From NCBI GenBank assembly GCA_002683825.1, contig NYUD01000047.1, positions 1 to 64,000 of the forward strand: 64,000 nt of DNA. The letters are read 5' to 3'. Source of the stretch: Planctomycetota bacterium (GTDB lineage Bacteria > Planctomycetota > UBA1135 > GCA-002686595). The translations under genes and the position numbers were made by a program. The notes beneath the pieces were generated by a model. The model was given only the letters and a program-made list of their open reading frames with translations. It did no database searches and was not told where the DNA came from. Below are positions 26,592-34,978 of the stretch, piece by piece (position 1 is the stretch's first letter; each line of letters starts with the position of its first letter).

Positions 26592-28775
26592 ATGAAGATC
26601 CTCCCCAAGCTTCTCTTCGCGGTCTCCTCACTCGCCCTCGCCGCATCCCTCGCCAGCGCCCCCACGGCACAGGGCGGAGGCCTCGGTCAGGGCCAAGGGG
26701 GTATCGGGGACGGCGGCAATTCCGGTGGCGGTCCGGGCGGCGGTCCGGGTGGCGGTCCGGGCGGCGGCAGCGGTGGCACCAATCCCGGCCCGGGGGACAC
26801 GGTTCCGGGGGGTGGATCCGGCGGCGGCAACCCCAACGGTGGTACGCCACCCCGTCCCCCCGCTGCGGGTCCCGTCGGTTCACCCTCCGCACCCACCTAC
26901 GGGACGGGCGCCAACCCCCTCGCTCCACGGATCCCTCCGCCCGGCTTCGGAGACTTCCCGGGCTCGCCGAACTCGAATCCTCCGCCGGTCACCCCCTCCA
27001 GTCCTCCGGTGGTAGACAACCCCAACTCCTGGCAGACGTGGTGGCACTACAACCGCTGGGCACACCTGCGCGCGGGCGCGGTTTCTTCTTCGGGTGGCGA
27101 CGGCTTCTACCTCGGCCACGGCGAGAAGCCCCAGACCTCTCCGCTCTTGCGGGTCACCCGCAATCAGGTGCGCGACATCATTGCGCCGACCTTGACCGCA
27201 GGCCTGCTACGCGGTGGAAGCAACTCATTCGAGGTCTTCACTCTCCACGCCCTGGCCAAACTGCGCGGCCTCGAACGCTCGGAAGGTGTGGCGGATTTCG
27301 ACGAGGTGGCCAGGCGCGTGTTGCGCAACGGCAGCCAGCTCACGGCTGAAAAAGCCGCGCTGGCCCTGGGCATCCGCGGCGAGGATCGCTTCCTCCCCTG
27401 GCTATCCGCCATCCTGGCCGATGCCCAGATGGGTAGGGAGCTGGTCGGCCGATCGAAAATCGGACACCGGCTACGGGCCTTTGCCGCCTACGGCCTCGGC
27501 CTGCTAGGCGATCGCACCAGCGATCCGCAGGTGAAGCTGAAGATCATGGCCGCACTCACGGAGTCACTCGCCGTCGAACGCGACGAGGTACAGGCCGCCT
27601 GCGTCTTCGCCCTCGGGCTGGCTCCCCTGCCGTTGCCCAGCGATTCGGCCGACGGCGTTCTTACGGGTCTCACAAGGGTGGATCAGGTCAAACACCTCCT
27701 GACGTTTTTCGAGAACGACCAGTCCTCGTTCCTCGCGCGTTCGCAGGTGCCCGGCGCGCTCGCTCGCCTCGCCGATGGTGTTCCGGAGTCTTTGCGCTCT
27801 TACGTCGCCTGGGCCCTCCTCACCGCTTCGGGAGTGCACTCCAAGGAACGGCGCGAGGTTCAGAACGCTGCGGTCATCGCGCTCGGCAAAATCGGCCGTT
27901 CCGGCTCCGAACCCATCGATCAAGAAATCCGCTCGCACCTCGAAAAACTGACTTCGAAGAGCGGAGGAGACCGCTCCACCCGCTACCTGGCCACGATTGC
28001 GCTGGCCGAGTCCTCGGCTCGCCCCGGCGACGGCGAAGAGCCGCTCGCGGGCCTGGCGACAACGCGCAAGATTCTCTTGCGCACCCTCGACCGCAGCCGT
28101 GGCGAAACCCTCGCCTGGACGGCCCTGGCCCTGGGCCTTCTCGAAGAGGATGCGGCCATGCGCGGTGCCGTGCCCGATCCGTCCTCCGGTAAGAGTTTGC
28201 GACAGCTCTACGCCCGCAGCCGCTCCTCCGAAGTCTCCAGCGCCATCGCCGTCGCACTCGGAATGCTGCGCGACCAGGAATCCGGTGAGATGCTCGTCGA
28301 GCGAATGCGGACCACCGGTGATTCTCTCAAGCGCAGCTACAGCGCGCTCGCCTTGGGCATGATCGGCTTCCCCGGAGCCGTTCAGCCCCTGCGCGAAGTT
28401 CTCGCCGTATCGACCAGCCAGCCGCGTGTCATCGAAAGCACGGCGATCGCACTCTCCTTGCTCGGGGACCAGCAAACAGGTTCGCGCCTCTTCAGCCTCC
28501 TGAAGAAGTCCGCCAACCCCAAGGTTCAGGCCTCGATTGCCTCGGCGATGGGCTGGATCAAGGATCCCCGGCCACTTCTTGAGCTGACCCAGCTCATTTC
28601 CGATACGCGACGTAACGACACTGCTCGTGCATGGACCGCCGTGTGCATCGGTCGTATCTGCGACACCGACGACTGGCCCTGGGTCGGTCGCCTCTCGGTC
28701 GACGTTCTTTACGACGTCTTCCTACCGACGCTGATCGAACCGACGTACCAGAGCGGTCTTCTGGATCTGCCCTAA
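26592..28775 (+). CDS. Secreted HEAT-repeat protein with Gly/Pro linker (copy 2)
   Basis: A 727-residue paralogue of the preceding gene. It starts with a signal peptide (MKILPKLLFAVSSLALAASLAS). A Gly-rich linker of about 110 residues with GPGDTVPGGGSGGG and many Pro-rich turns follows, then the patch WQTWWHYNRWAHLRAG...GGDGFYLGHGEK and a long series of HEAT-like repeats to the C-terminus (for example AALALGIRGEDRFLPWLSAIL, ALALGMIGFPGAVQPLREVL). The linker is longer and more Pro-rich than in copy 1. It has its own leader and its own terminator. Function unknown. Confidence 0.85.
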   Translation: MKILPKLLFAVSSLALAASLASAPTAQGGGLGQGQGGIGDGGNSGGGPGGGPGGGPGGGSGGTNPGPGDTVPGGGSGGGNPNGGTPPRPPAAGPVGSPSAPTYGTGANPLAPRIPPPGFGDFPGSPNSNPPPVTPSSPPVVDNPNSWQTWWHYNRWAHLRAGAVSSSGGDGFYLGHGEKPQTSPLLRVTRNQVRDIIAPTLTAGLLRGGSNSFEVFTLHALAKLRGLERSEGVADFDEVARRVLRNGSQLTAEKAALALGIRGEDRFLPWLSAILADAQMGRELVGRSKIGHRLRAFAAYGLGLLGDRTSDPQVKLKIMAALTESLAVERDEVQAACVFALGLAPLPLPSDSADGVLTGLTRVDQVKHLLTFFENDQSSFLARSQVPGALARLADGVPESLRSYVAWALLTASGVHSKERREVQNAAVIALGKIGRSGSEPIDQEIRSHLEKLTSKSGGDRSTRYLATIALAESSARPGDGEEPLAGLATTRKILLRTLDRSRGETLAWTALALGLLEEDAAMRGAVPDPSSGKSLRQLYARSRSSEVSSAIAVALGMLRDQESGEMLVERMRTTGDSLKRSYSALALGMIGFPGAVQPLREVLAVSTSQPRVIESTAIALSLLGDQQTGSRLFSLLKKSANPKVQASIASAMGWIKDPRPLLELTQLISDTRRNDTARAWTAVCIGRICDTDDWPWVGRLSVDVLYDVFLPTLIEPTYQSGLLDLP

Positions 28776-28799
28776 CAATCCAAGGCAGATCGATAGCAA

Positions 28800-28834
28800 A
28801 GAAACCCGGGTGCGCTCACCACTCCCGGGTTTCT
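28800..28834. terminator. Bidirectional terminator hairpin
   Basis: An 11-bp perfect stem, AGAAACCCGGG/CCCGGGTTTCT, with a 13-nt loop sits between the convergent ends of HEAT copy 2 (+) and a TPR-like gene (-). The T-rich arm on each strand (TTTCT, TTTCTTTG) could serve both transcripts. Confidence 0.75.
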
Positions 28835-28836
28835 CC

Positions 28837-29361
28837 CTAGGGGACGGACCGCCGCCCGACGAATACGAGCACCCCGAACGCCAGTACCATGGTTGCGAGC
28901 GCCACGACCCGGGCTCGCATCAGGGCCGTACCTCGCGTACGAAGACCCTCCTCAAGCGCGGCGGCCCGTTCCTCGAAGTCCTCGACCGCTGCCTGCCAAC
29001 CGGGCCGCGCAGTGGCCGCGAGCTCGGTCGCTTCCACGGCCTTTGCCAGGCGACCGACATAGAGCCGGGCCAGCTTCGCATCCCCTAACCAGAGCGCCAC
29101 GGACGCGCCCCGGTGGAGCAACTCGAGGTGTTCGGGTCGGTGGCCGAGGCCGGCCTCCAGGTGTTCGAGCGCCAGCGTCGGAGCACCTGCGCGGTAGTAC
29201 AGATTCGTCCACAGATTTTCGGTCTCAGCGCTCGCAGGCAGGGCCTGCAGCTGCGCCACGGCTCGGCGCAAGTCACCCTCGGCGATCGCGCTGCGAGTCG
29301 CATCGAGGGGGTCTTCCTGGAGCTGCTGGGCCACGGCCAACAAGGCGAGCCAGGCCAACAT
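28837..29361 (-). CDS. TPR-like protein with N- and C-terminal hydrophobic segments
   Basis: A 174-residue protein. Its ATG at 29361 overlaps the stop of the upstream spermidine-synthase-like gene in TGATG. It starts with a short hydrophobic stretch (MLAWLALLAVAQQL) that may be a signal peptide. Helical repeat pairs follow (GDLRRAVAQLQALP, GAPTLALEHLEAGL) with TPR spacing, and a C-terminal transmembrane helix (VVALATMVLAFGVLVFVG) ends in a basic tail. It is probably membrane-anchored with the repeats outside the cytoplasm. Its tight coupling suggests a partner role for the upstream membrane protein. Confidence 0.7.
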   Translation of the reverse strand: MLAWLALLAVAQQLQEDPLDATRSAIAEGDLRRAVAQLQALPASAETENLWTNLYYRAGAPTLALEHLEAGLGHRPEHLELLHRGASVALWLGDAKLARLYVGRLAKAVEATELAATARPGWQAAVEDFEERAAALEEGLRTRGTALMRARVVALATMVLAFGVLVFVGRRSVP

Positions 29362-30929
29362 CAGCCTGCGCCTCCGCCGCCGAGCCGTCGCCGATGGCCT
29401 TCTTCGATCGAACGTTTTTGAAGGATCTCCACCGGCGCCTGATTGTCCACCAGGACGCCGCCTTGCTCGTCCGCTTCGATGCGTTGAAAGAATCCGGGCA
29501 GTTCGCGCGGATGCAGGACATCCGCGACTTCCCGGCCTGCGTCGGCCAGACGATTGCCCTCCCAGGGCAGTGCGGCACCGCGTCGAGCGAACAGGGTGTA
29601 GTTGCGCGAATGGGGCACGGACATGAGCAGCACGGGATCCTCGAAGGCGCGGGCCGCGGTGCGGGCCACCGTTCGGACCAACGGGTCGTCGAAGCCGAAG
29701 CCGCCGAGGTTGGCGCATAGAAAACCGCCCTCCTTCAGGTGTGCCCGGACCTCCCGAAAGAACTCGAGCGTGCACAGGTGCGGCGGGATCTCGATCTGGT
29801 TGGCATAGCAATCCAGGACGATCTGATCGAATTCCTGGTCGAGCGCCCGCAGCGCAACCCGGGCATCGAGATCGGCATGAACACGGTGGGTTTCATCCTC
29901 GATGAGCTCGAGGTCGGCCTTCGCAAACTCCACCACCAAAGGGTCCAGTTCGATACCTGTGAAATCGAGGGAGAGACCCGGCGGGGCCGCACCTTCGATG
30001 ACGCGCACGGCCGTCCCGGCTCCGAGTCCCAAAATCAACACGCTCCACGAGCCGGACTTGTCGCCCCAATGTGCGGGCAACGCAAAGTCGTTGTAGTAGA
30101 ATCCCGCCGGCAAGAGCCCCGGTTCTTCCTGCCACACGGATTGGAAAGAGTCGAAACCTTCGTTGACCTGCAGGTAGCGAAACAAACCCCTTTCATCGTC
30201 GGGGCCCTCGACCACACGTACGGACTGGTACGGGGATTCGCCGCGTTGAAGGACCCGCCAACCCTCCGGAGGTGACGGTCCTCCTGCGCTCCCATAGGTG
30301 GCTGTTCGAGAAACGCCCAGCCCGACCGCTGCCAGCCACAAGACGATCGGCGCCGCGACGCTCGAGACCTTTCCCTTTGCGACCCGGAGCGCCAGAGCGC
30401 CGGCGAGGCAGAGAAAGAGGGACGCGGTGAGGAAGGTCCCGATCAATCCCAGTTGCGGTACCAGGACGTGACTGGTCGAGAAGACGCCGACCAGGCTGCC
30501 GAGTGTTCCGCTTGCGAGCACCTTTCCTCCGGCGTTGCCCGCGCTGCGCCGATCCATGCGGGCGACGGATTCGACCGCCAGGGGCGACACCGCCCCGAGA
30601 AGGGCCGCGGGGGGCAGGAAGAGAACGAGTGAGACGGCGAGACTCCCCCACAGAACCAGGGAAGCAGCCTCGTGCAGCGCGAGTTCGCTCGGAAGAAAGA
30701 AGCGTGCAAGTGGCCCGCTAAAGGCGGGAATGAAGGCGGTCAGGGGTCCCGCGAGGAGGAGCATCCCCCCCAGCTTGGAGACCGGTGCGCTTCCGGTCGC
30801 CAGGCGTCCCCCCATCCAGTACCCCCCTGCCAGGCCGAGCAGTACGACCGCGATGACGTTGGTCCACACGACCAGAGAGGTGCCGAACCAGGGCGCCAGC
30901 AAGCGCACCGCAGCCAGCTCCATGATCAT
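29361..30929 (-). CDS. Membrane-fused spermidine-synthase-like protein
   Basis: The N-terminal 190 or so residues form about seven transmembrane helices. The C-terminal part is a Rossmann methyltransferase-type domain of the spermine/spermidine synthase fold, with VLILGLGAGTAVRVIEGA (SAM-type loop), the acidic IELDPLVVEFAK and VLDCYANQIEIPPHL. Fusions like this are widespread and often do not make polyamines, so the true reaction is open. ATG 30929 is used, but the frame is open upstream (AILLVAAVGGAGT just before), which would complete the first helix as in relatives; no usual start codon was found there back to the neighbouring gene. The downstream TPR-like gene overlaps by one base. Confidence 0.78.
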   Translation of the reverse strand: MIMELAAVRLLAPWFGTSLVVWTNVIAVVLLGLAGGYWMGGRLATGSAPVSKLGGMLLLAGPLTAFIPAFSGPLARFFLPSELALHEAASLVLWGSLAVSLVLFLPPAALLGAVSPLAVESVARMDRRSAGNAGGKVLASGTLGSLVGVFSTSHVLVPQLGLIGTFLTASLFLCLAGALALRVAKGKVSSVAAPIVLWLAAVGLGVSRTATYGSAGGPSPPEGWRVLQRGESPYQSVRVVEGPDDERGLFRYLQVNEGFDSFQSVWQEEPGLLPAGFYYNDFALPAHWGDKSGSWSVLILGLGAGTAVRVIEGAAPPGLSLDFTGIELDPLVVEFAKADLELIEDETHRVHADLDARVALRALDQEFDQIVLDCYANQIEIPPHLCTLEFFREVRAHLKEGGFLCANLGGFGFDDPLVRTVARTAARAFEDPVLLMSVPHSRNYTLFARRGAALPWEGNRLADAGREVADVLHPRELPGFFQRIEADEQGGVLVDNQAPVEILQKRSIEEGHRRRLGGGGAG

Positions 30930-30987
30930 CGTCCCCGCCCCACCTACGGCGGCAACGAGAAGGATGGCGCGGGTGGAGTGCGCTGGC

Positions 30988-32268
30988 CTACTCCCCGGAA
31001 GTCGGGCGCGCGGGAACCTCGCGCTCGAGGGAGGCGGTGAAGATTCGCCCCCAGTCGCCGGAATTGAAGGCGTAGTCCAGCATCATGCGCTTGTTCCGGG
31101 GCAGGAGTTCTTCGTGGGACGTGCCATTGATCAGGAACTTGACCGGCCTCTCCATGTCCACCAGGCTGTCGTTCAGATAGACGATAACCTTGGAGATGTC
31201 CTTGGCATCGATCGTCACGGTGTTGGAACTGCGATCGACCTTGGCATCCAGACGGGGCTGGTCCTCGAGTCCCTTGCTGGTGTCGACCTCAAATCCGTCT
31301 ACGACCACCCACTGGGTTGCTCGGCTGTGGTCGCAATAGGGAGAGAAAGTGATCTCCTCGGGATAGCTGTTGCGGACCGTTTCGTCGATGAACGCGGCCA
31401 CATCGCCGGGGCCCCCCTCGGCCTTCAGCGTGCAATTGTCATAGCCCAGCCTCCTCACTTCGGCCTCGAAGTCCTTGGCGGCCTGCGCGGGGCTGAGCAA
31501 GAGCGTCGGTAGGTTCCGGAAATTGGTCGCATCCATCTGCGGGATCTCTCCTCGTCCGATCACACCCGCGAAGAGCTGGGGAAAGGAAGCGGCGGTCGCC
31601 GCGGCCGCGACAAAGCCCTTCCCTGAGCCTGCCAGGAAGACCTTGTTCATATCGATTGCGAAGTGCAGCTTGGCCACTCCGAAGGCCTTCATGACCGACC
31701 ACACGCCGCTCTCTTTGTCGATGAAGAATTTCTCCCACGAGGAGGTGTCGCTCGGCATGTCCGCAGTGACGAGGATCGCCTCGTTGAGCAACGCCGCATC
31801 GATCCACTGTCCCTCGAGGTGGCTGTCGGCTTCTTCGCCCGCGTCCGGAATGACCAGGACGAGGGGATAGGGACCCTTCTTGGAGCTGTACTTGGACGGC
31901 AGGTGATACGCCGTCTTGATCTTATCGCCGTAGCTGTCGAGCTTGGCGAGCACGACCCGGCCCGTCTTCGGCCGGCCCGAGTAGGTCGTCTGCTGCGCGT
32001 ACCAAAGCGCACGCTCCCAGTCTTCCACGCATGCCAGAATAGGGAGCTGTTTCAACTTCTTCTGGGCCTTGTCGATCGACTGAGAAACCTTGAGGAAGGC
32101 CGCTTGGATGCCCTTCTTTTCGGCCTTCGCTTCGTAGTAGGCCGCGATCTTCTTTCCGATCTTCTTGTGATCGGCGTCTCGCAGCTTCTGTTCGAGTGGG
32201 AGGGTCGAAGCGGAGAGTACGATCGCTCCGATGACGAACCAGGAGCGGAAAAGGGCTTTGGACTGCAT
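30988..32268 (-). CDS. Secreted alpha/beta-hydrolase-like protein
   Basis: 426 residues. The first part (MQSKALFRSWFVIGAIVLSAST) is a signal peptide or anchor, followed by a charged helical region (DHKKIGKKIAAYYEAKAEKKG). The C-terminal 300 residues resemble an alpha/beta hydrolase: YPLVLVIPDAGEE for the oxyanion region, MNKVFLAGSGKGFVAAAA with a nucleophile-elbow-like GSGKG, and strand/helix pairs after it. A clear Asp/His pair was not located by eye, so enzymatic activity is uncertain. It precedes the spermidine-synthase-like gene by about 58 bp on the same strand. Confidence 0.7.
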   Translation of the reverse strand: MQSKALFRSWFVIGAIVLSASTLPLEQKLRDADHKKIGKKIAAYYEAKAEKKGIQAAFLKVSQSIDKAQKKLKQLPILACVEDWERALWYAQQTTYSGRPKTGRVVLAKLDSYGDKIKTAYHLPSKYSSKKGPYPLVLVIPDAGEEADSHLEGQWIDAALLNEAILVTADMPSDTSSWEKFFIDKESGVWSVMKAFGVAKLHFAIDMNKVFLAGSGKGFVAAAATAASFPQLFAGVIGRGEIPQMDATNFRNLPTLLLSPAQAAKDFEAEVRRLGYDNCTLKAEGGPGDVAAFIDETVRNSYPEEITFSPYCDHSRATQWVVVDGFEVDTSKGLEDQPRLDAKVDRSSNTVTIDAKDISKVIVYLNDSLVDMERPVKFLINGTSHEELLPRNKRMMLDYAFNSGDWGRIFTASLEREVPARPTSGE

Positions 32269-32270
32269 GG

Positions 32271-33173
32271 TCAATCGTCTGACGAGGATATGGCACGGAC
32301 GCCGACGGGGTCGGCCTTGGGGCGCGGGAGTAGGCTGAGCCCCCAACCGCGCTGGGCCCAGGCACCCGGCGACGTGCCCAGTATAGAGGCACGGAAACCG
32401 GCGCGCGCCGCTCCCCTTCGGCCGGAGACCAGATCGAGTCGGGCGAGCATGAGGGAGGCGTCCCGCGATCCCATCGCGAGGCCCCGTCCCAGATAGTCAC
32501 GGGCCCGCGAGTCGTCACCGAATCCGAGGGTATGAATGCCCCGCTGGGCCCAGAGCTCGGCCGTGGGACGTCCTGCCCCCCGGGCCTGGTCGATCGCTTC
32601 GGCCAGCACTTCATCGCAGGCTCTCTCTTCGTTCAGCTGACGTAAGGTCAGGGCGAGGTCCAGCGCACTCCATTCCGCCCGGGCACGGCGGTGCAGCTCG
32701 CGCTGAATGGCGAGTGCTCCCTCTCGAAGCCGCAGGCTGCGGGCCTCCTCGACGGCCGTGTTCCAGGCGAGTTTGAGTTCCCAGCGCTCCAGGTCCACGG
32801 CTTTCCGGAGGCCGGCGGTGACGGCGCGAACACGCCGCGGTCCCGGAGGAAGGCAGATCGCTGCGTGCCAGCTGGCTCCGGGGGGGTAGGGCCAGGGGTC
32901 CAGTTTCCCGAGACGCTCCGCGACGGCTTCGACATCCATGCCGCTCAAAAGGGCCAGGTGCGCTGAAGCCAGTCGGCTCCAGGGCGTTTCCTCGGGACGG
33001 CCAGCGAGGGCCGTTCGAAGCTCCTCGCGCAGCACATCGCGCTCGGAAGGAGGCAAGGGCTGCTGGGACAGAAGCAGTCCCTGGGCTCGCTCCAGAAAGG
33101 GCATCCAGAACTGCTGGGTCTCGTCCTGCTGCCCGCCCAGGAGGCTCCACAGCAGAATCAGTCGAGCGATCAT
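32271..33173 (-). CDS. TPR-like helical repeat protein
   Basis: A 300-residue protein whose ATG at 33173 overlaps the purM stop in TGATG, so it is probably made with PurM. It starts with a short hydrophobic run (MIARLILLWSLLGG) that may be a signal or anchor. The rest is helical repeats typical of TPR/Sel1-like proteins (AELWAQRGIHTLGFGDDSRARDYLGRGL). It lies directly upstream of the alpha/beta-hydrolase-like gene, with stop and next start almost adjacent (32271/32268). No known function. Confidence 0.68.
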   Translation of the reverse strand: MIARLILLWSLLGGQQDETQQFWMPFLERAQGLLLSQQPLPPSERDVLREELRTALAGRPEETPWSRLASAHLALLSGMDVEAVAERLGKLDPWPYPPGASWHAAICLPPGPRRVRAVTAGLRKAVDLERWELKLAWNTAVEEARSLRLREGALAIQRELHRRARAEWSALDLALTLRQLNEERACDEVLAEAIDQARGAGRPTAELWAQRGIHTLGFGDDSRARDYLGRGLAMGSRDASLMLARLDLVSGRRGAARAGFRASILGTSPGAWAQRGWGLSLLPRPKADPVGVRAISSSDD

Positions 33174-34225
33174 CAGCCCTTCTCCGCCCAGCGCACATGG
33201 CCGCTGCCCGAGACGGTACGTCCCAGGCGCACGGGCTCCTCGCCGCAATTGCAAAGACTCGTCTCGACCTCCTCGAGCTCGTCCCCCTCGACAAAAGCCA
33301 CGATCCCGATCCCCATGTTGAAGGCCCTGTAGGCCTCTTCGTCGGCCAGGCCGCCGGCAGCGACCAACCAGCGAAAGAGCGCCGGCGGCTCCCACGTGGA
33401 ACGGTCCACGACCGCATCGACTTCGGCCGGCAGGCAACGGCGCATGTTGTCCCGCAACCCTCCCCCCGTGATGTGAGCCAGGGCGGCGATGCGCTTGGCT
33501 GCGATCAGCGGTCGCAAGGGTTGCAGATAGGAGCGATGCACCTCGAGCAGCGCGTCCACCACCGTTTGCCCGCCGAGTTCATCGGGCGTCGCCATCAGCT
33601 CCAGACCGAGCCGTTCGAAGAGAATCATGCGTGCCAGGGAGTAGCCGTTGGTGTGCAGCCCTGAGGACTTCAATCCGATGAGGTGCTGACCGGCGCGCAC
33701 GCGGCTGCCGTCGAGCAGCTCTTCCCGCCGCACCGCGCCGACCAGGAAGCCCGCGAGCTCCACATCGCCGTCGCGGTAAACACCGGGCATCTCGGCCGTC
33801 TCGCCTCCCAGAAGGGCGAGTCCATTCGCGCTGCAGGCCGCCGCGCATCCGGAGATGACCTGGGCCACTTTCTCGGGTTCGAGGCTGCCCATGGCCACGT
33901 AGTCCAGAAAGAAGAGCGGTTGGGCCCCCTGTACGAGAACGTCGTTGATGCAATGTTGAACGAGATCCCGTCCGACCGTGTCCCACCGATCGGCCTTGCG
34001 GGCGACCTCGAGTTTGGTGCCCACGCCGTCCGCCGTAGCCACGAGGATCGCATCGCGGAAGCCCGCCTTGGCGGGATCGAACAACCCGCCGAAGAGTCCG
34101 ACGTCCCCGAGTACACCCGGGATGAAGCTCTTTCGAATCGCACCCCGAGCGCGCGCAAGCGCCTCATCTTGAGCGGCGATGTCGACGCCAGCGTCCTTGT
34201 AGGAAAGGGAATCTTCGGAACTCAT
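33173..34225 (-). CDS. purM: Phosphoribosylformylglycinamidine cyclo-ligase
   Basis: AIR synthetase, the fifth step of purine synthesis. ATG 34225 gives 350 residues beginning MSSEDSLSYKDAGVDIAAQ, close to the family N-terminus. The ATP/FGAR-binding segments ATADGVGTKLEVA, CINDVLVQGAQPLFFLDYVA, GLALLGGETAEMPG and LKSSGLHTNGYSLAR are all present. No other purine gene is near, so purM stands alone here, next to TPR-like and hydrolase genes. Confidence 0.96.
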   Translation of the reverse strand: MSSEDSLSYKDAGVDIAAQDEALARARGAIRKSFIPGVLGDVGLFGGLFDPAKAGFRDAILVATADGVGTKLEVARKADRWDTVGRDLVQHCINDVLVQGAQPLFFLDYVAMGSLEPEKVAQVISGCAAACSANGLALLGGETAEMPGVYRDGDVELAGFLVGAVRREELLDGSRVRAGQHLIGLKSSGLHTNGYSLARMILFERLGLELMATPDELGGQTVVDALLEVHRSYLQPLRPLIAAKRIAALAHITGGGLRDNMRRCLPAEVDAVVDRSTWEPPALFRWLVAAGGLADEEAYRAFNMGIGIVAFVEGDELEEVETSLCNCGEEPVRLGRTVSGSGHVRWAEKG

Positions 34226-34250
34226 CGGGGGTCGGACCTCACGGCCGGGG

Positions 34251-34880
34251 TCAGGTGCGCTCGTCGAGGGTGCGCGAGAGCTGGGAGAGGCGCTGGGCAA
34301 AGCCCGTGGCGCCCTGGAGTCGATTCAGGATGCGCTCAGCATTGTCGAAGCCTATGTTGTCCGGCAACCGGGAAAGGGGGAAGAACCCGGCCTGGCTCTC
34401 TTCGCTGCCCGGCCTGGGTTCGCCGCCGGTGGCGCGGCACAGAAAGACGGCCACGTTGCCCGGCTTGCGAGGGTCGTCCGGGATGAAGAGCAGGTCGAGC
34501 AGACCCTCGACCACGCAGTCCACACCGCCTTCCTCGAAGACCTCACGTCGCACGGCTTCCTCCGGACTCTCATCGATTTCCTGGTACCCGGCGGGTAGCG
34601 ACCAGGCGCCCAGGAAGGGCTCGATCGCGCGCCGAATCAGGAGCACCTCGCCGGCCTCGTTGAGGACGACCCCGAGGGAGGCGCTGGCGGGATTCATGAA
34701 GGCCACGAATCCGCAGTCCCCACAGCGGCCACGGACACGACCGGAGACCCTCGTGCCGGCGAGCAACGAGCCGCAGAGGGGGCAATATCGGGCCTTTTGA
34801 TGCAATGCGCTCCGGCAGCGGGGAAACACGAATCCGCGAGCCCCACCGAACCCACAGAGCGGGTCCGGGGAGCGACGCAT
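34251..34880 (-). CDS. Nudix hydrolase with zinc ribbon
   Basis: Cleaves a nucleoside diphosphate linked to another moiety. The 209-residue protein has an N-terminal zinc ribbon (CPLCG and CGDCG, near residues 33-58), then the Nudix box G(5)E(7)REVFEEGG in GYQEIDESPEEAVRREVFEE. This combination resembles the NudC/NADH-pyrophosphatase and ADP-ribose groups with a zinc ribbon, but the substrate is not decided. ATG 34880 is preferred to TTG 34886. It diverges from dxr across about 98 bp. Confidence 0.85.
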   Translation of the reverse strand: MRRSPDPLCGFGGARGFVFPRCRSALHQKARYCPLCGSLLAGTRVSGRVRGRCGDCGFVAFMNPASASLGVVLNEAGEVLLIRRAIEPFLGAWSLPAGYQEIDESPEEAVRREVFEEGGVDCVVEGLLDLLFIPDDPRKPGNVAVFLCRATGGEPRPGSEESQAGFFPLSRLPDNIGFDNAERILNRLQGATGFAQRLSQLSRTLDERT

Positions 34881-34978
34881 GCCCAAGTCTTTCCCTTGGG
34901 AAGTCCGCTTGACCTAAACTAGGCTATGGCGTTCCCGAGGGCAATCGCGGCCGACTTCGAAGGGGCGTCGACACGCAG

